Origin: Phytoseiulus persimilis
Lineage: Eukaryota; Arthropoda; Arachnida; Mesostigmata; Phytoseiidae
Assembly (NCBI GenBank): GCA_037576195.1
Contig: CM075101.1
Span: forward strand, 7,006,001-7,070,000
Length of the DNA stretch: 64,000 nucleotides
Direction of reading: 5' to 3'
Part shown: in pieces, positions 34,501 to 45,620 of the stretch
Layout: every line of letters starts with the position of its first letter
Position numbering within the stretch: position 1 is the stretch's first letter
The notes under the pieces: model-generated
What the model was told of the DNA's origin: nothing
Databases searched by the model: none
What the model saw: only the letters and a program-made list of their open reading frames with translations
Made by a program: the position numbers and the translations under genes

Positions 34501-36860
34501 ATAGGACTACCCTGACGTCGACATCTCAGAAGTCGAAAGGCTTGCCACCTCAGATGAATCGGCGAGCTGAAACAGGTATTTATCAAACAATAGTATTCCA
34601 TACAAAAATCTCGGGACGCCCCGTGTCCCCGGGAAACTCGTAGCCCTTGTAGAAAAACGCCGGCATGAATCTCAGTTGAGCTGGGTGGAGAGCGAGCGAT
34701 CGTATCAGCTGTATTGTCGGGTAGTTCGAATCAAGCAAATGGAAACGAAACGAAACGGAATTTCTGAACCGCATCACGAATGAAGAAGTAAAACATGCGC
34801 CATTCACCCCACTGTCGGTCCTGAAGAAGAAATCCCCAATCCGACAGCTTTTCAGGGAGCTGTACACGCCTCTGCGCCGGATATTGTACCGGCTTCTCTC
34901 GGCCCGCCTGGAATTCTGGCTCCACAAAAGGAGCAGTCTCACTGTCAAGCACGAATCAAGTCATCCAATCCCTCCGGAGCGGAATCTGCTCTCTGAGGTC
35001 AAAAAAAGTAAGCTAGCCAATCCAAAAGCGATTCTGTTCTGCGTCTTCCAAGCGGGCTCCGCCAACTCCTGGTTTCTAAGGTGTGCCGATAGGGCAGGCA
35101 GATCAGATGCCCGAAATACCAATACGGACCCGATAAGTTCTCCGGGAATATGTCGAATCATTCAGCAAGCGAGATCCGTTCCGGCGGAAGCTTTCCTAGT
35201 TTACTTGAACTCCATACTGCGTCCCCTCCCCCCGAGGGGGACGGGGGAGAAGTGCAGGGGGGCTGGCAGTCCCGCAAACGGAGGACTCCCAGCATATTTC
35301 ACCGTCCTATTGCCTCTCGTATCAGCCCTCCGAGTTTAGGACGACAAAAAATCTTTTCTTCTTGTGATACCTGCCGAGCATGAATGTGAAGGGATTGGAG
35401 AAGAGAGGAATTAAACCGTTCTTTCGTTTTCTATCGGATGGTTTCCGGGGTCTGGTCACGGACGCTGTCCCCCTCCCTCCACAATCGGAACTTCGGAGCG
35501 CACTCTCACCCAAATTGGTTTCCTCGTCGTTGCAGAGGAGGAGTCAACATATCTCTGCATCGTTGTACTGTGACATAATGGAGAATATTCCGAGTCCACT
35601 TCCAGGAGACCCTTGGGAATCCCAAAAGACTCTGCATCGAGGGAAGAGCGGATAGATTGTTCATTGGGGTCCACGGGGAGGCTTGAGACTTCCGAGTGAA
35701 TTTCCGACGAGAGCGGCCTGGGAGTCGAAGCTCCGAGTATTCAACACACCGCTCCAGGCACGTGTGATTTGCCGGAACGGGTTCCTTGTTGCTGTTCGGA
35801 TGCCGGACGTTTCCAGCACTCCGAACCAGCAGCGAGAAGTTATGGTCGGGACTGCGAAGGATGCGAGTGAGCTGGATCGGTTTCCGATCCCGAAAACTAC
35901 AGAGAAGGCACCGAGGCTTTTCTCGGAAACTAGCCGATTTGGAAGTGCAAGGTCCACTACGAGGCAATGGAGAAATCCGTCTGCGTGTCCGATCGCACGC
36001 ATGTTTGCACACTCGAGTTCGGATCCGGAACGGCTCGTTTTCAGTCGAGAAATATTCAATTCCAGGAAAGCGCTCTCTCTCTGAGATGTGGGAAGTGTTG
36101 TCGACGGCGAAGCTGCGAGGAACGGAACCCGAGCGGTGAAACCAAACCGCTTATGGAAGTCTGCTGTGCATCAACGGTGGAATATCGCAGCAAAATCTGT
36201 ACAGTACGGGATCGTGTCGGGGAAGTACAGAACTCGAACGCTTCGAGTTGTGTGCGTCGCAACAGCGCACGTCGTAACGAACAAACGCGTATTGGTGTGG
36301 GAGTCTTTTTAATTCAACCTGTTCTCACTCCCAATGCTTCCAGTGGTCGCTCGTCGGCACGGCTCCTGTTTCAGCAGAGTTCATTCAGACATCTCTTCGA
36401 AACGCGGTTCGGGAATGATGGAGGTGTCTGCACTGATTCATACGGTTCGAATCCTTTTGGCTCCGAGACGTTTCGGCTGCCAGACTCTTCGGCCCCGGAG
36501 ATTTCCAATGGAAAGCTATATTTTGCAATCGTCCTTGCGAAAACAATGGAAGTCCTCAGGGGAGGTTTTACGGGACACTCTGCTCACGGGCGACCTCTCT
36601 TATCGAAACTGCGAGTATCCACACGAACGAATTTGAAGTTTTTCTCGATGAATCCCCAGCTCGGTGATTCCCAATGTGATAACCTACACATGGGGTCAAC
36701 CAGGAACATCATAGAAGATTCTGCGAACTTCTAGTTCAAAGCGATGAGTCGGGCTCCTCAGAGTGTTTCGAGAGCCGCAGGTATCATGTTTTCGGGAGAA
36801 AATAAAACGCTACTGATCCCTTGCCGCAGTTTTTTCCTGCGGAATACCAATGTCCTTGGC
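28586..36860. other. Gene-poor region; no supported gene
   Basis: PEX14 5' flank, then about 8 kb of short frames with no domain, no RT or transposase motif and no convincing exon series. Low-complexity AT-rich patches occur around 32.70-32.78 kb. A short stretch near 31.35-31.38 kb faintly resembles a hAT end. Confidence 0.4.
29274..29280 (+). promoter_or_regulatory. Candidate TATA box
   Basis: TATAAAA upstream of an ATG with acceptable context at 29411, which opens only 21 codons (MASEDYALSMRFSETE...). No donor site extends this into a gene, so the promoter role is speculative. Confidence 0.2.
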
Positions 36861-36865
36861 AATCG

Positions 36866-36960
36866 CGTGTATGGTACTAGGTTCGGTCTCTGCCGCGGCG
36901 TGGTACCTGGTACCTCAGGCGTGTATGGTACCAGACCGTTCTCTGCCGCCTACGCTGACC
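36866..36960 (+). repeat. 54-bp imperfect tandem duplication
   Basis: CGTGTATGGTACYAGR occurs at 36866 and again 54 bp later at 36920, each followed by a ...TCTCTGCCGC... segment. GGTACC motifs recur in between. Confidence 0.65.
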
Positions 36961-37042
36961 TGGAATGATAGAAACCATAAAGCACACATTTACAGAAGCA
37001 CCATTCACAGTATCACGAGCGCCGCCATTTGGGGCCAAAATG

Positions 37043-37155
37043 TTCGGGGCCGGGAAGTCTTTTCGATGGAAGGGCTTGGGGCCGGAAGGTCTTTACGCCG
37101 CAAAGTCTTGGGGCCGGAAGGTCTTTACGCCGCAAAGTCTTGGGGCCGGAATGTC
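37043..37155 (+). repeat. 32-bp tandem repeat, about 3.5 units
   Basis: Units start near 37043 (diverged), 37075, 37107 and 37139 (partial). The two central units are identical, of the form CTTGGGGCCGGAAGGTCTTT plus ACGCCGCAAAGT. Confidence 0.92.
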
Positions 37156-37159
37156 AAAT

Positions 37160-40100
37160 CACGGATCCTTCAACCCAACCAATGAAAATGCACGACACGA
37201 GGCAAATTGGATCCAATGAAAATGGCCTCTTTGGACCACTCAATGAGCCCGCAACATCTCTACCGCTTCCCAGACGTTCAATCGAATGGCCACGTGTCTC
37301 GGCAACTCTACGGCAAACAGCTCTTTGATGTTGGTTCCAAAACGGGCGGGAATCCGGAGAAACAGCCGAATCGGATCAGAACCTGTTTTTCTCGCTTCGC
37401 GGGCTGTGAGCGGAAATTAGGACTGTTCTCTTCCGTTTTCTAAGAACGCAGCGGAGCTCCGTATGTCGAATAGCAACCCGGCCGAGCCTCGATGCCATAA
37501 GAAGCTACTGTTAATCAGTGGCCTGGACTCTGATCTTGCTGTGGGAGTGGCGTCGGACCGGGCGGTGCAGGATAGTTAAGGCCTTGGTCCTCCCTGACAG
37601 AAGATTCCATAGCAGTGTTTGTTCGGTCTCTTCGAATTTGGAATTGCTCACTCTCGTTCTGATCAGCTCTACAGGGCACCCGCATGCTGGACAGGACTGC
37701 TTCGGCGAGTACCACCGAAGTTTCGAGAGGTCGAAGCGAAGAAGAACAGGATGCGACTCGAGGGCATGCTCGAGTTTGCCCATCTTTCGGAAGGAATGAC
37801 TGACTTCTTTCAGCCCTCGTGGGCGTTATTCTTGAGAACGGATGGAGGCGATCCCTCTCTTCCTGAAAGTCTCTATGTGAGCTCGTTGACGAAGTCAACG
37901 GAGGCGTTCCGCCAACGCAAGGCTCATGCATTTTTCCGCGCTCCCCACGCCGCTACTCCGCAGCTAAGTCCCAGTTACGGTTCTGGCGCCCAAAGTCGTA
38001 GAACAACGGACATGGGCACATCTTGGGAACTGTAACCGGGCACAGCCCGTTACCGCAAAAACCCATTACCGTGTCACCATATAGAGCTCGCTGTTTTCGC
38101 GGCAAGGGGTGCAAACCCGTTTAATCGCCTGAAATCCCAGCTCGTTGAGAATATGAACAGAATGGCAACGCGGGGGATCGAAATGAGAGGTTGCTTCCAC
38201 GAATTTCAACGACTTGGTCTCCGAAATCCTCAAAAATTGTGAGGCAAAGTTTTCTATTTCTCTCTCCGTCTTCCCAGGTCTTCGCAGGTTCTGGATCTTC
38301 GCGTCTCGACGAGAACGAAAGCCTCCCAGGCATCTGGTGGGTCGCGAGCAACGATGTGCATGATTCGGATTCGACAATCCGGATCCGAATCTGAATCTGA
38401 GCCGGATCTTATTTGGGTCTGCGTCTGGATTAGGATCCGGATTCGAATGTGCCTGGGTCTCTTCCTCAGCGCCCGTGAGAACCCGCGTTGACTCCCGGTC
38501 CGCGGTCCGCACGCGTGATTTCAACCGTGGTCACAATGACGAGGAAACATGTGGGATCATTGTTGAGGAAAGCTCTATAGATGCTAGTCATCGACATCTA
38601 TCGCAGATTCCAAAATAATGCTCACCGAGTTGTCCTGTACTAGGAAGAACGAGGAGAGTACCCGCGGATACCATGATTGCTGTATGAGATATCGTTCGTG
38701 GATGTTGTGGTGTGCATTTTCACAGTGCGCACGGAAGGTGCGTCCCGACAACCGAAGTCAGACCTTGCCAGGATATTCGTGCAGCATCCTGAATACGGTA
38801 AGGTTTCCCTTCGCGGTTAAGAGGAGATCGTCGCCGAGCACGCTTGGGGCCGACAAACGGACCGCTAAGCGACGAATGAGCTAACGCGTACACCCATTGT
38901 CAGATATGTGAGCGCGGCCTCAGCGGATCTCGGGAAACGTGTGGAGGTCTCACTCCAGATGCAGCTGGCTGAGGCATGGGGCTATCTCATCTAGCGGAAA
39001 CTGATAATCGTGCTTCGGCTCTATCGTTGCCCTCGAATGAGCCGCTTTATATTCATACGAGATTCTCATCGTCCGGCCTCCAGAGGGATCGAACAGACAA
39101 CCAACCCAAAACGTGAGATTTCTATCTGATTCGAGCGATGAGATCCAGTCAGAAGAGCTCGTTCTTGCTCCGAGAGTTTTCTCAGCGACGGCCAGCCTCT
39201 TCGGGCGTGTGGCGCAGGTACACGTCGGAGCGTTACAATTCGTCGCCGACCCTCGAGGCCGACACAGCGTGCCAGGAGATAGTGAGGCTCACTGCGAGAG
39301 GCCTCGAGGGCTGGGGGAGAGAAGGAGACGCGCGGAAGTAGCGTTACTTCTATCGATTCGGCAGTTGGAGTGTTCCCCAATAAATTTTGCCTCTTCTCTT
39401 CCCAGTTGGAAAAGTCCTTCTGTCGTTCGCAATCGTCACGAACGATGTGTCGTTTCCGATTCTAAACGTCCACTGTCCTCACTTTCCTATATCTCTGCGC
39501 CAACCCGAGCCGAACGAGCGCAGGTGTCAACAATCGTCCCGAAGGCCAGGTAGTAGTCTCGTCGGTTGGCGACATCGGCGGCCGCGGCGAAAGTGAAGGT
39601 GACGGTGGTAATCGTCCAGTCTCGACAACTATCCACTACCGCTGCCGCTGCTTTCTGTCATTATCGCAACGGCGTTCTTTCTTTCCTTCGTTCATGGCCT
39701 CCTGACCAACTCTCTAGCGGGATGGCGGGTTGACGGTTGGCTCGGGAAGCTCCCGACCAGAAGACGGAGACGGCATTCTCGGTGGCAGCGACGACAACAA
39801 GAACAGCAACAGCAAAAACGGCGACGACGACGAAGAAGGCAGCGATGAGCGAAAAGTGAAGGAAAGGAGAAAGTATCCTTACGGAGCCTGAGTATGGCGC
39901 TCGTGTGAAACAGAGGCATACTATACGAATGAACGCGGGGGAGAATCAGCACGAGATAACGGGGGAAAAGCTGAGAAAGGGGCTGTGTGTGTGAGCGCGT
40001 GCCTAGGTTTTCCTCCGAGCGTGCGTCTGCGTACATGAGCATGGCAGGCGACCGCTTGCTTAGCTCTCTTGTACCCTTTCCCAGCGCGGAGGGAACGCAA

Positions 40101-42240
40101 GGAGTGTGGAGCGGGGGCCTGGGCGGTGCCTGCCTATTGCTTTCCGCCCGCAGGATGAGGATGAAGAGAAGGAGGAAGAGGATGAGGACAAGGTGGTGTG
40201 GGAGGAAGGGAACAGCAGGAGAACACCCTCGGTCGGTCGTTGGCTGGCAGGCTGGATGGCTAGCTGACTGGATGGATGGTGGCGGGTTGCTTTGCCTCAG
40301 TCTGGCAGGAGTACAGCTTCGAGCAGGAGTTAGCGTTGCGCTCCGCTCCTGGACCAGCGCGACAGCTTGAGGAATTGAAGGTCGTGCCACGCGCCGCTCC
40401 GACGCGTTGTCATCGTTGACGACGAAGTGCTTTCAGGCCTCTCGACCATGGCTCACTCATCGGAAACGGTGAGACATGACTTTCGGGTGATAACTCAGAG
40501 CTAGACGGCCAACTCGTACTGGGGTGAGACAGGCTAGACAACCTTGACCTAGCCGCTGCCGTCCGCATGTGAATGGCGTCAAGAGGCGTGCGTTCTCCCT
40601 CTCCCGTTCTCGCGGAATCGTTCCCGTCTTCTGTTAGCCTTGTGGATGGTCTAGAGCTGGTGACGCACGGGATCAAAGTGTGCGAACTCGAGCATCAGCC
40701 TTGGACAGATCACGGAGGAACTCATCCAGGAAGTTCCTGGTCGCTGTCGCCCAGTGATTCCTCCTCAAACCGAGGGTTCTCACTCCCGGAGCCCATTGAT
40801 TGCTGAATATCGGCTGACGAAACCCATGCGGTTGTCAGTGAGTCGGAAGATGATCGTTCTCTCTCACTGGATCGGATGATTTCTCTGAGCGACAGTTGTC
40901 AGCGCCATATTTGTCGGAAATGGAAGGTTCACGTGGACTCGGCCCATGCACTCAAAGCACTGATTGAACCCGGTGATTGAGAGGAACCCAGACAGCTTCT
41001 GAGTCCGGAGAGAGAGAAGCTGGTCACAGGGAGCTCGGCGCGGGACGCTTTGAGGAAAACAGTGGAAGCATGATTCGAGTTTTTGAATGCGGCCTTGAAA
41101 ATCCTTAATTCGATACTTACGAGCTTGGAGAGGCTGGAGGCGACATCGCGGCTCCTGAGACTTCGGAGGAAACGATGACAAGCTTGAAACGATGAGATGA
41201 GAGGCTGTTTGTGGTTTCGGTGATGAACGAGCAGCATGAGCATAATTACGTGGTGGAGACGCTGACGCGTGCGAAAGCCCTGATTCCGCTGGTGAAGATG
41301 GGAACGGCGATTCCCTCGATGGGGGCGGTGCAGTTAGCTTTGGGCTCGAAGCGCGTTCTGTTCGAGGGCGATGTTGGGGAGCGATCGTAACAGGTCAATC
41401 GCCACAACAGATTCGAACCCCGAAGCGTTGCTGCGATCTCTGGAGAATCAGAGCGGAGCTCGGATGCGACGGGAGCAAAATGCAGGGATGGCGAAGAACC
41501 GGGAGGGAACCCGAGCCATCATTGCTCTTGTGACGCTGTCTTGCCTCTAGGATCTGAGTGAGACTTTCTTTTCACCTTACGCCTCCCGCAACCGCAGCCG
41601 AACGAGCGGCCATCGATTTCAAATATCGGTGAACAGTTTCGTAGCCCGCACGTTCGTTCCGGGTTTCCCGCAGTGGACGGAATTGTTAATCCCAGTTCTT
41701 CCCCGGGCAAACCCCTCAGTTCCGGATGATATTCTTTGTTTTCACCGCTGTCGTGTCTACCACCCTCTCTAATGCGACGGCTTGAGTTCTGCTGGCTGTG
41801 AGTTGGTGCTCCAATGTCCTTGAAGACAGTAGCGCTGGATCAGAAGGGGAACAACGGGAAGAAGAAACTCTGGCTTTCCTCGTATCTCTCGCGTTCAGAG
41901 TGAAGCCTAAAAGAGCTTTCGACATTTTTTCCTCCTTCCGTCAGACCTCCATTTTCCGGTTCTCCTCTCCACCACTCGAGTCTCTGATCCTATCTCTGCT
42001 TTGTTTCTATCTATACGCTCGCCATCGATTGTGAGTGAAAAAATCACGTCCGCAGTCGGACGCGTTCATGCAACATTTCATCTATCAAGCCAACGCCGTC
42101 TGCGCGATTCATCAACCCACACATGGCTACGTTGTGTGAATGCATCTGCCGCTCACGCATTAAATCGATCTCTCTGTACACACGGAGCTTACAACCCACG
42201 CAGCTCAACAACTATCTCATCCCACCTCCTCCGAGTCTCT
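37160..42240. other. Gene-poor region; no supported gene
   Basis: Long frames at 37.5-38.0 and 39.7-40.4 kb are open on both strands and compositionally biased. About 39.75-40.25 kb is purine-rich on the plus strand with CAA/CGA-type simple sequence, like the tract near 1.1-1.5 kb. Confidence 0.4.
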
Positions 42241-42243
42241 CCG

Positions 42244-42342
42244 ATGGACCCGGACTCGGCTCATTTTCGCCGAATCGTGGATGGCTATATCACGGTGATG
42301 ATTCACAACAACATCATCAATTATTCCAATGGACAATTCGAT
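42244..42342 (+). CDS. Possible first coding exon of an unrecognised gene
   Basis: An ATG at 42244 opens 33 codons (MDPDSAHFRRIVDG...) with protein-like composition and codon choice, and ends exactly at GAT|GTACGT, a reasonable splice donor. Without splicing the frame stays open to 42486. I do not recognise the family, and no continuation exon was found. It could be chance. Confidence 0.22.
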
Positions 42343-43910
42343 GTACGTCAGGCGCTCAATCTGTTGACAATCATTGTTCGCACAGACTGCCGTCAATTTA
42401 ACGAGGGCTCGTTCGCCAAAAAATCCATGCCCGTAATCCTCATCGACTCGATCAGACTCGAAACTATTTCTTTCCGCGGTACCTGATGTGAACCACGAGG
42501 CGGGGTTCCTGGGAAAGTTTTCTCAAGAAGAGCAGCTTCCTTGACAGTATTTTGCCCAGAATCTGAGATGCTGAGCAACCTTCGTCTTCACCCAACTCCC
42601 CTGTATGTTGATTTATGTTGAATGTAGATATTGTATGCAACTCGAGCATCAGCGAGACCCTGCAAAATACAATGAGCTTCGACGGGGCGCGGCTGCCTCC
42701 CGTATCCATTCCATGAGTCAGGGGTGAGCACTCAGGAACAACCATTGCCTTTGTTGCTGCTGATAGTCAACACCACTGATTACCAGGTCACCAGCCATCT
42801 TCACCCACTGGTTAGAGGTCATAGGAGCGCCGAGGAAGTGTTGTGTAGATGAACAGGCAGCTCATCAGGTCATAGTTGATCCTCCACCATTCTCCACTTG
42901 CTTCGTCAGATCAGTAGTTGAAATAGCAAATGTCGAACCGGTTTCTAAGACCCGAGTCCGCTGCCGATCTCAATTAAGTTCCTTGCTGAAGAGCCTGCAG
43001 ACGTCATTGAAGTCCTAGAAGTCGTTTCCTACCACTGCTTTTTCAATCCTCGTCTCAAGGCCTTTTCCCTTTTGATATCCAGTTCCAATATTGCATGCCT
43101 ACAACCTCAGTTTCGCCGCGTCGTCCGGCCAAGGGAGTAGTGCCAGTGATGAAGTATCCGTTTCCCCTCTTCCTCTCTCTTCCCCAATGACCAATACTGA
43201 ATGTGTTCCATGGTAATCTTCGGTGAGTGCTAGAGGGATCACAAAGTCGTGTTTGCCGCCTGTGCGGCCGTGGCAAGGCTCCCTCGAAACTTCCTTGCCG
43301 CAAAATGAAACCCGGTTTGACTCTCGCGATCGCTCGATTGCGAAATCTCCGAGAAGTCTCTCACACGGAGCGAAAATCCTGTACACTGAAACAAGCATCC
43401 GGGATCTGTCTTTTATCCGTTGTTTTCTCTGATTCACGTCCTGCGGTTTGTTCCGTTGTGCGCTCCCAGAATCGGAGCCGGAACACTGCGTCGGCGTCTG
43501 TCTGCTCCCGTTTCGCCCACATGATTAATGATTTCTGATGGAGGACGGGAAGTTTGGCCGCAGCATTAAGGTTGGAGCTTAGTCAACTAGGCCCATCTGT
43601 TGGATGATGGCTGGCATACCTAGTGCAGGCGCCCTCTTTGTGGTGATTGGTCGCTCGAGCCTCCATCGGTACTCGGCGTCTCATCGAGCCTTGCTAATCT
43701 GAATGGTGTTCTTTCGGGCAGAGAAACATTTCAGCATTTCAAGCCGCACGAAAACCAGCAGAACGCGGGGAGCGAGCATCAAAGACGGGAAACACGATCA
43801 TTTCCGAGATCGATTCCTGTCACTCCAAGAGAAGGCGAGCCACGATCGGTCGCAGCAGTTTTGCGAATAAATTTCGGTTTTGTTTCCCCCTGCTGTCTCT
43901 GCGTTCTGTT

Positions 43911-43943
43911 CGTTCAAGCGTCATGAATCATGACGCTTGAACG
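43911..43943. repeat. Perfect palindrome, 16-bp arms, 1-nt centre
   Basis: CGTTCAAGCGTCATGA, then A, then TCATGACGCTTGAACG. The arms are perfectly complementary, and symmetry stops at the outer flanks. Possible binding site, hairpin or transposon footprint; function unknown. Confidence 0.97.
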
Positions 43944-45615
43944 CTGATACAGCAGCCTCTGTCGTCATGGAGATCGACGAAACCAAGAACGTGAGCACCG
44001 GCAGAAGAAACAGTTTGGAGCGGCGAAGCCACGAGACGGCACGCCTGGACAGACGGTAGTGGAACTGATGCGAAAAGGCGTTCTCGTGAGGACACTTCCG
44101 CTGACATTATCCATTCGCACAAACGAAGGCAGGTCTCTGCCTGTCATTGTTGACCGGAGGCTTAGTTTTGAAAGTCGGAGGCGTTTTTCTAGGGAAAGTG
44201 CCATTTCAATGGTAGTGGAGGAGAACCAGGTTCACCGGTGAGGAACGCTGAGGCGTAGTAAGGGATTCCTAAAACTACGGAACGAGAGCTTGACACCCAT
44301 CATGATCATATGTGGTGGGGGTGACCTTTGTCGGTTGCGCATATTCCGAAGGGAAGAAGTAGGAACGCGGCAATGAGCACCATATGACAGAGATAGGGGA
44401 AGAAATCGTTAGTGAGGAGAGGAAGCACTTTGTTCCTATGAGCCGCCACGGGCTGTTGTTGCGATGTCCATAGAATTCTCCCATCAGCAGAACGCCCACA
44501 GCGGCTCGTCTGGCCCGCGAGCTGCGATCCTGTCGTTCGCAATCTACCACCCCCAGCCAATAAGCTGGCGATCCGCTTACAATAGAGCGGGGGAAATCAT
44601 GCCGCGCAAGGGGAGCAATTCTGTCCGGAATGCCATCTCAGCCGAACGTTTCGCGAGAGTCCATGGCAATCTGCGGGCGTCGAGCGGCGGGCACCGTCGG
44701 AAGATCGGCACTGACCATCCTCCTGGAGCGCGCGGCCCATCCTTACGCTCACTCTACTACGCAAAAAGTTCTGATGACCCGTTTTTCCGAGGGGGGGGGG
44801 GGGGCTGGCAGTCGAGCCATGCCCGGTCTGCTCCACTGGGAAGCGCTGTAGCTTACTGCTGACGACCAACGGCGTTGGCCGATTCTCCCCCTGAAATCGA
44901 TTGAACTCCACCAGAAGTGGCTTCTGGGAGTTCTCCCTTGGCTTGTGAACGTTCTCTGAAGCCCTCCAGAGGCCGCTGAGGTCCACCGGGAGACCAAGGG
45001 GGAGGGGAGACGATCGGTTCTTCGCGTAAATCCACCCGAGTCTCGACGGGAATCCGTGTGGATTTGACAGCACCAGGCAACGGGAACTATGGAAGCGAAC
45101 GGCAGACTGACTGCTCAGAAGGTGTTGCCTTATGTTTTTCTGTGGTCAGGACGATCGCTGCTGAGCCAAGCATTCATTCAGCGAGTTTGCTCCTACTCGG
45201 ACCCGCAACAATCGTTCGAACATCGAAAGCTACGACGTGTGTGGCGTGCTTCTCCGCTGCCGTCGAGGCTGACTGCTTGTCCGTCCGAGAGGAGCGAGCG
45301 CTCTTTGCTCCTGTAGACGTCATCCACCGAAACTTGCATCGCACGTTGTGCTGCAGATGTTCCCTCGCATCAGACAATCGACACGTCCTTCGGGCGGAAT
45401 CCGCAGTGGCTCCTCGGAAGACCGACTCTAAAAATGTACCCAGGGCCCCGCGCGATCTCATCGAATCAGGCGGCGAAGAGGAGGATATCTGCGGCAGGGT
45501 CGAGGAGGACACGGGAAATACAGGAATCGCTGTCCTTCCGGATTACCACAGAACCCTAGCAATGATCAGAGTTGCTCTGATCCAAACTCGCGAGCTTGAA
45601 TGTACCTTTCTTTCC
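43944..45615. other. Upstream of the CIDE-N gene; first exon not identified
   Basis: Includes a G14 homopolymer (44791-44804). A missing phase-0 first exon of the CIDE-N gene should lie here or further upstream, but no GT donor with a compelling coding exon was found. Confidence 0.4.
44791..44804 (+). repeat. G14 homopolymer
   Basis: Fourteen consecutive G residues. Directly visible; prone to length variation. Confidence 0.95.
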
Positions 45616-45620
45616 CGCAG

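Noticed and set aside
39692..40390. 232-codon minus-strand frame with a hydrophobic run
   Set aside because: Composition follows the biased DNA (Pro/Ser/Arg-rich, Leu/Ile run from GAGGAT-type simple sequence), and there is no known domain.
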